Shown here: positions 60,436 through 64,000 of the stretch, one piece after another
Position numbering within the stretch: the stretch's first letter is position 1
Layout: each line of letters begins with the position of its first letter
From: Caballeronia udeis
GTDB taxonomy: Bacteria; Pseudomonadota; Gammaproteobacteria; Burkholderiales; Burkholderiaceae
Length of the DNA stretch: 64,000 nucleotides
Direction of reading: 5' to 3'
Assembly (NCBI RefSeq): GCF_001544555.2
Contig: NZ_FCOK02000027.1
Span: 44,585 to 108,584, forward strand
Program-made: the position numbers and the translations under genes
Notes under the pieces: model-generated
Seen by the model: the letters and a program-made list of their open reading frames with translations, nothing else
What the model was told of the DNA's origin: nothing
The model's database searches: none

Positions 60436-61905
60436 CTATTTCGCTTTCTGCGCCGGTTTCGGTGCCGGTTTCGGTGCATCTCTCACGACCATCAGACGCA
60501 ACTCCGTCATGTCCTCGATCGCGTATTTCACGCCTTCCCGGCCCAGCCCGGAGTCCTTGACACCGCCGTAGGGCATGTTATCAACGCGAAATGACGGTAC
60601 GTCATTGATCACCACGCCACCCACTTCCAGCTCGTCCCACGCAAGATTCACGTTCGTGAGGCTGTCCGTGAATACGCCGGCCTGAAGGCCAAAGTCGCTG
60701 TCATTGACCGTTTCGAGAGCGTGGCCGAAGTCTGTGAACTTTTCGAGAATGGCGACCGGTCCGAACGCTTCCTTCCGGTACAGATCCTGGTCAGGCTTGA
60801 CGCCTTCCAGCAATGTTGCTTCGAACATTGCGCCGTCGACCTTACCGCCCGCAATGATTTTCGCGCCGCTCTTCACGGCGCTTTCCATCCACCCGGCCAG
60901 CCGGTTGGACTCGGATTCCGAGATCATCGGGCCGACGAAGGTCTTTTCATCCTTCGGATCGCCCATTTTCAGCGACTTCGTTTTCGCGATGAGTTTTTCG
61001 CGCAACGCGTCGTAGATATCGGCGTGAATCAGAATCCGTTGCACGCCGATGCAACTTTGCCCCGACTGATAGAACGCGCCGAACGCCAGCCGGTCCACGA
61101 CGTAATCCAGCCGGTTGGCCTGATCGCGATCGACGATCGCCGCCGCATTGCCGCCCAGTTCGAGGACCACCTTCTTCTTGCCCGCTTTTTTCTTCAGTTC
61201 CCAGCCGACCGCGGGCGAGCCGGTGAACGACAGCAGACGGAATCGATCGTCAGTGGTGAAAAGATCCGCACCATCACGATGCGCCGGAAGAATCGAGAAT
61301 GCGCCTTTCGGCAGATCGGTTTCGGCGAGAATTTCGCCCATGATGAGAGCCCCGACGGGCGTGCGGCTCGCGGGTTTCAGCACGAACGGGCAGCCCGCCG
61401 CGATGGCCGGCGCAACCTTGTGCGCCGTGAGGTTCAGCGGAAAATTGAACGGTGAGATGAACGAGCACGGACCAATCGGCACGCGTTTGTAATAGCCGTG
61501 GTAACCGGCTGCACGGGGCGCGATCTCCAGGTTGATCATGCCGCCGTCAATACGCACCGATTCCTCAGCCGCGACCCGGAAGGTATCGATCAGCCGAGTG
61601 ACCTCACCCTTCGAATCGTTGATCGGCTTGCCCGCTTCAATGCACAGCGCCTCGGCGAGTTCGTCGAAACGCTCGCGGAAACGCTTCACGCAATGATCGA
61701 GCACCGCTTGCCGCTGATACGGCTTGAATTCGCGCATCGCGCGCTGGGCGGCAACCGCATGGCCAATGGCGGCATCGATCGCCTTCGCGTCGGCCATCGC
61801 CACACGGGTGGCCACTTCGCCACTGAATTTATCGGTGACTTCCAGGTCCGTGTTCGCCGCGACGGGTTCGTTTGCCAGGTAATACGGATAGGTTTTCTTC
61901 AGCAT
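60436..61905 (-). CDS. Aldehyde dehydrogenase family protein
   Basis: A 489-residue NAD(P)-dependent aldehyde dehydrogenase. Key residues: the N-terminal cofactor part 'PFNFPLNLTAHKVAPAIAAG', catalytic Glu in 'LELGGNAAAIVD' and catalytic Cys in 'GQSCIGVQRI'; 'EAFGPVAILEKF' and 'MPYGGVKDSGLGREG' complete the fold. The features are of the non-phosphorylating GAPN/succinate-semialdehyde group, but the substrate is not clear. A Lys/Pro/Ala tail is added at the C terminus. It is 30 bp after the ThDP enzyme gene and clearly in the same operon. Confidence 0.92.
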   Translation of the reverse strand: MLKKTYPYYLANEPVAANTDLEVTDKFSGEVATRVAMADAKAIDAAIGHAVAAQRAMREFKPYQRQAVLDHCVKRFRERFDELAEALCIEAGKPINDSKGEVTRLIDTFRVAAEESVRIDGGMINLEIAPRAAGYHGYYKRVPIGPCSFISPFNFPLNLTAHKVAPAIAAGCPFVLKPASRTPVGALIMGEILAETDLPKGAFSILPAHRDGADLFTTDDRFRLLSFTGSPAVGWELKKKAGKKKVVLELGGNAAAIVDRDQANRLDYVVDRLAFGAFYQSGQSCIGVQRILIHADIYDALREKLIAKTKSLKMGDPKDEKTFVGPMISESESNRLAGWMESAVKSGAKIIAGGKVDGAMFEATLLEGVKPDQDLYRKEAFGPVAILEKFTDFGHALETVNDSDFGLQAGVFTDSLTNVNLAWDELEVGGVVINDVPSFRVDNMPYGGVKDSGLGREGVKYAIEDMTELRLMVVRDAPKPAPKPAQKAK

Positions 61906-61935
61906 GTCAGCCTCTGCTTAGCCTCTGAGTCAAGT

Positions 61936-63588
61936 CTAAAGTTGTGCGCTGAGCCGTTTGATCTCGCGGTTCAACACGCGCTCGTTGTCCGAATAGTCAA
62001 TCGGCACATCGATCAGATGCACGCCCGGCGTCGCAAAACATTCGCGAATCAAAGGCGCGAGTGCCGCCGCCGAGTCCACCCGGTGCCCTATCGCCCCGTA
62101 ACTTTGCGCATAGGCGACAAAGTCGGGGTTCTGCAGCGTCATGCCGAAATCCGGGAAATTCATGTTTTCCTGCTTCCAGCGGATCATGCCGAACGCATCG
62201 TCGCGCAGAAGGAGGATCACCAGATTCAGCTTGAGTCGTACGGCCGTCTCCAGTTCCTGCGAATTCATCATGAAACCGCCGTCGCCGCAGACCGCCATCA
62301 CGTTCCGGTCCGGATGCACGATCTTGCTTGCAATAGCAGACGGCAGGCCCGCTCCCATCGAAGCAAGCGCGTTGTCCAGAAGAATGGAATTCGGTTCGTG
62401 CGCCCGGTAATAACGGGCGAACCAGATCTTGTACATGCCGTTGTCGAGGCAAATGATCCCGTCCTTCGGCATGGTGTCGTACACATCCTTCACGATCCGC
62501 ACGGGATACAGCGGGAAACGGTCGTCGTTCTGGCCCTTCGCGAGCTGCGCGTCGAAATGTTCCTTGATCATCTTGAAGCGCGAGAAATCCCAGTTTTGCT
62601 CGCTCTTTTTCAACAGTTCCTTCATCTGCCATATAGCGTTCGCGATATCCCCGACCACTTCGATCTGCGGGAAATACACCGGATCGACCTGGGCGCCCAG
62701 GAAATTGACGTGGATCACGGTCTTTTCGCCCGCGTCGCCGCTGCGCATGAAAAACGGCGGTTTTTCGATCACGTCATGGCCGATATTGATGATGCAATCG
62801 GCGTGATCGATCGCGCGATGCACGAAGTCGCCATCGGAAAGCGTGGCGTTGCCCAGCCACATGGGATGCGATTCGTCGATCACGCCCTTGCCCATCTGCG
62901 TGGTGAAGAACGGGATACCGATCTGGTCGACGAACTCGCGCAGCATCTTGGTGGTGGTCTTGCGATTTCCGCCCGCGCCGATCATCAGCAGCGGATATTT
63001 CGCCTCGCGGATCGCCTCGACGGCACGTTCCACAGCCTTTTCCTCCGCTATCGGACGGCGGCTGAAACTCTTCGGGATCGGCGCGCCGTCGCCCTCTTCG
63101 TGCGCCACGTCTTCCGGCAATTCGAGGTGCACCGCGCCCGGGCGCTCCTCTTCGGCACGCCGGAACGCCTCACGCACGGACGCCGGAATATTGCCGATAG
63201 ACACCATCGAACGCGTGTATTTGGTGAGCGGCTCCATCATCCGCACGACATCGACAATCTGGAAACTGCCCTGTTTGCTCGATTTGATCGGCTTCTGGCC
63301 AGTGACCATCAGCATGGGCATGCCGCCGAGCTGCGCGTACGCGGCGGCGGTCACGAAATTGGTCGCGCCGGGCCCGAGCGTCGCCAGGCATACGCCGGTC
63401 TTGCCCGTCAGGCGGCCGTAGGTCGCGGCCATGAAACCCGCGGCCTGTTCGTGGCGGGTCAGGACCAGCTTGATTTTGGAGCGGCGCAGCGACTCGAGGA
63501 GATCGAGATTTTCCTCGCCGGGAATGCCAAACACGTATTCGACTTTTTCTGCTTCGAGGGCTTTGACAAACAGATCCGATGCTTTCAT
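61936..63588 (-). CDS. ThDP-dependent acetolactate synthase-like enzyme
   Basis: A 550-residue protein with the three-domain ThDP fold: the Pyr domain with 'VEYVFGIPGEENLDLLESL' and the catalytic Glu in 'LTRHEQAAGFMAATYGRLTG', the central domain, and the PP domain with 'VCGDGGFMMNSQELETAV' and 'LRDDAFGMI' for Mg-ThDP. It resembles catabolic acetolactate synthases, but the small regulatory subunit gene (ilvH) and ilvC are absent. It is followed by an aldehyde dehydrogenase gene, so a different ThDP reaction (for example a decarboxylase producing an aldehyde) is possible. The start at 63588 is family-typical; a 74-residue upstream extension is not supported. Confidence 0.9.
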   Translation of the reverse strand: MKASDLFVKALEAEKVEYVFGIPGEENLDLLESLRRSKIKLVLTRHEQAAGFMAATYGRLTGKTGVCLATLGPGATNFVTAAAYAQLGGMPMLMVTGQKPIKSSKQGSFQIVDVVRMMEPLTKYTRSMVSIGNIPASVREAFRRAEEERPGAVHLELPEDVAHEEGDGAPIPKSFSRRPIAEEKAVERAVEAIREAKYPLLMIGAGGNRKTTTKMLREFVDQIGIPFFTTQMGKGVIDESHPMWLGNATLSDGDFVHRAIDHADCIINIGHDVIEKPPFFMRSGDAGEKTVIHVNFLGAQVDPVYFPQIEVVGDIANAIWQMKELLKKSEQNWDFSRFKMIKEHFDAQLAKGQNDDRFPLYPVRIVKDVYDTMPKDGIICLDNGMYKIWFARYYRAHEPNSILLDNALASMGAGLPSAIASKIVHPDRNVMAVCGDGGFMMNSQELETAVRLKLNLVILLLRDDAFGMIRWKQENMNFPDFGMTLQNPDFVAYAQSYGAIGHRVDSAAALAPLIRECFATPGVHLIDVPIDYSDNERVLNREIKRLSAQL

Positions 63589-63861
63589 GGGGAGTCTCGC
63601 TTGGGGACGCGTGCACGGTAAATGTCGTGCAAAAGACGGAAATGAAATGGACCGGGTGTTGCGAAATAAGGCCGCGCGGCACCCGCCCGTCCGTTTATGG
63701 TCAGTTGACCTGCACGCGGTTTCCGCGTGCGAATACAACCTTACTCCGGATAGCCATTTGATGTCGCGGACGACGAGGCGGTTTAGGTTAACCGGGGCCT
63801 CAGCCTTCAAACCTTACGCGTGTCCGGGTTCGAGGTCAGGGAAGGACCGGACGCACAATGC
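63589..63861. other. Upstream region of the ThDP enzyme operon
   Basis: 273 bp that should hold the operon promoter. The extended frame of the ThDP gene is open in it, but with no ribosome-binding site. No clear element was identified. Confidence 0.4.
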
Positions 63862-63899
63862 AAAGAGCCCGTTCCGACTTGAATCGGAACGGGCTCTTT
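63862..63899. terminator. Strong hairpin terminator near the right edge
   Basis: A perfect 16-bp stem (63862-63877 with 63884-63899, loop CTTGAA) with AAA/TTT at its ends, so it can act in both directions. On the minus strand it would end a gene coming from beyond 64000. Confidence 0.75.
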
Positions 63900-63948
63900 A
63901 TCATCATGCGGTCGAACAGGTCTCTAGTACAACATCCCGTAAATAGGT

Positions 63949-63999
63949 TTAATAATTATCTGGCTGCAAATAAGGCTCCAGGAGCGTAACGACGAGTTG
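63949..63999 (-). CDS. Possible C-terminal fragment of a gene entering from the right
   Basis: In one minus-strand frame the last 16 codons before a TAA read 'LVVTLLEPYLQPDNY', which has a protein-like composition, and a strong terminator follows 50 bp later. Too short to assign a family. Confidence 0.3.
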   Translation of the reverse strand, partial: QLVVTLLEPYLQPDNY

Positions 64000-64000
64000 A

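Noticed and set aside
61498..63621. A 707-codon plus-strand frame opposite the ThDP enzyme and ALDH genes
   Set aside because: It crosses two well-supported minus-strand genes, and its His/Arg/Asp-rich product has no family features.
1..64000. CRISPR arrays, insertion sequences, prophage genes and rRNA/tRNA genes
   Set aside because: No regularly spaced long repeats, transposase or integrase motifs, terminal inverted repeats or cloverleaf folds were seen.

Overview
The window is a high-GC, gene-dense chromosomal segment of a Burkholderiaceae bacterium, most like Paraburkholderia or Caballeronia. Three things suggest this. The block yebC-purD-hemF-nadD-rsfS-rlmH-maf-rng is a typical Burkholderia-group arrangement. 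dnaE is followed by LPS glycosyltransferases and msbA. The proteins are alanine-rich and many unselected frames stay open for long stretches. No rRNA, tRNA, CRISPR array, insertion sequence or prophage gene was recognised.

Layout. 1-6100: the 3' end of a FUSC membrane protein, a small membrane protein, an Lrp/AsnC regulator divergent from a cysteine-dioxygenase-like cupin, a YbiO-type mechanosensitive channel, a lipoprotein and a small membrane protein. 6100-8230: an IclR regulator and, on the other strand, a candidate small RNA with its own promoter and strong terminator. 8231-16052: an mdtABC-type RND efflux operon. 16171-23043: an atypical SDR, kdpDE without kdpFABC next to it, a quinone oxidoreductase, methylglyoxal synthase and an SDR-like protein lacking the catalytic Tyr and Lys. 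23384-32137: upp, yebC, then the purine, heme, NAD, ribosome-maturation and RNase G block on the plus strand. 32321-36478: a very large CheB-CheR-PAS-histidine kinase-receiver protein. 36479-37955: an AT-rich intergenic island with a small ORF and a five-copy GTAAC array. 37956-42287: an RND pump with no adjacent adaptor gene and two small membrane proteins. 42355-52478: an envelope polysaccharide/LPS cluster (msbA, O-antigen-ligase-like protein, GT9, nucleotide-sugar dehydrogenase, polysaccharide deacetylase, two GT4, one GT2). 52478-59893: dnaE, trhO, gluQ and rhlE. 60436-63588: a two-gene operon of a ThDP-dependent acetolactate-synthase-like enzyme and an aldehyde dehydrogenase.

How the genes work together. 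The window mixes housekeeping (replication, tRNA and rRNA modification, nucleotide, heme and NAD synthesis) with envelope functions (two RND systems, mechanosensitive channel, LPS assembly and export) and signalling (KdpDE, the CheB/CheR hybrid kinase, Lrp, IclR). Nothing here is clearly a new defence or mobile system. The best unexplained signals are the candidate sRNA at about 6441-6577, the GTAAC repeat array at 36924-36975 in the AT-rich island, the long Ser/Thr insertion in MdtC, the tetrad-less SDR, and the ThDP enzyme/aldehyde dehydrogenase pair. All functions are read from sequence and family knowledge; no database search was possible.
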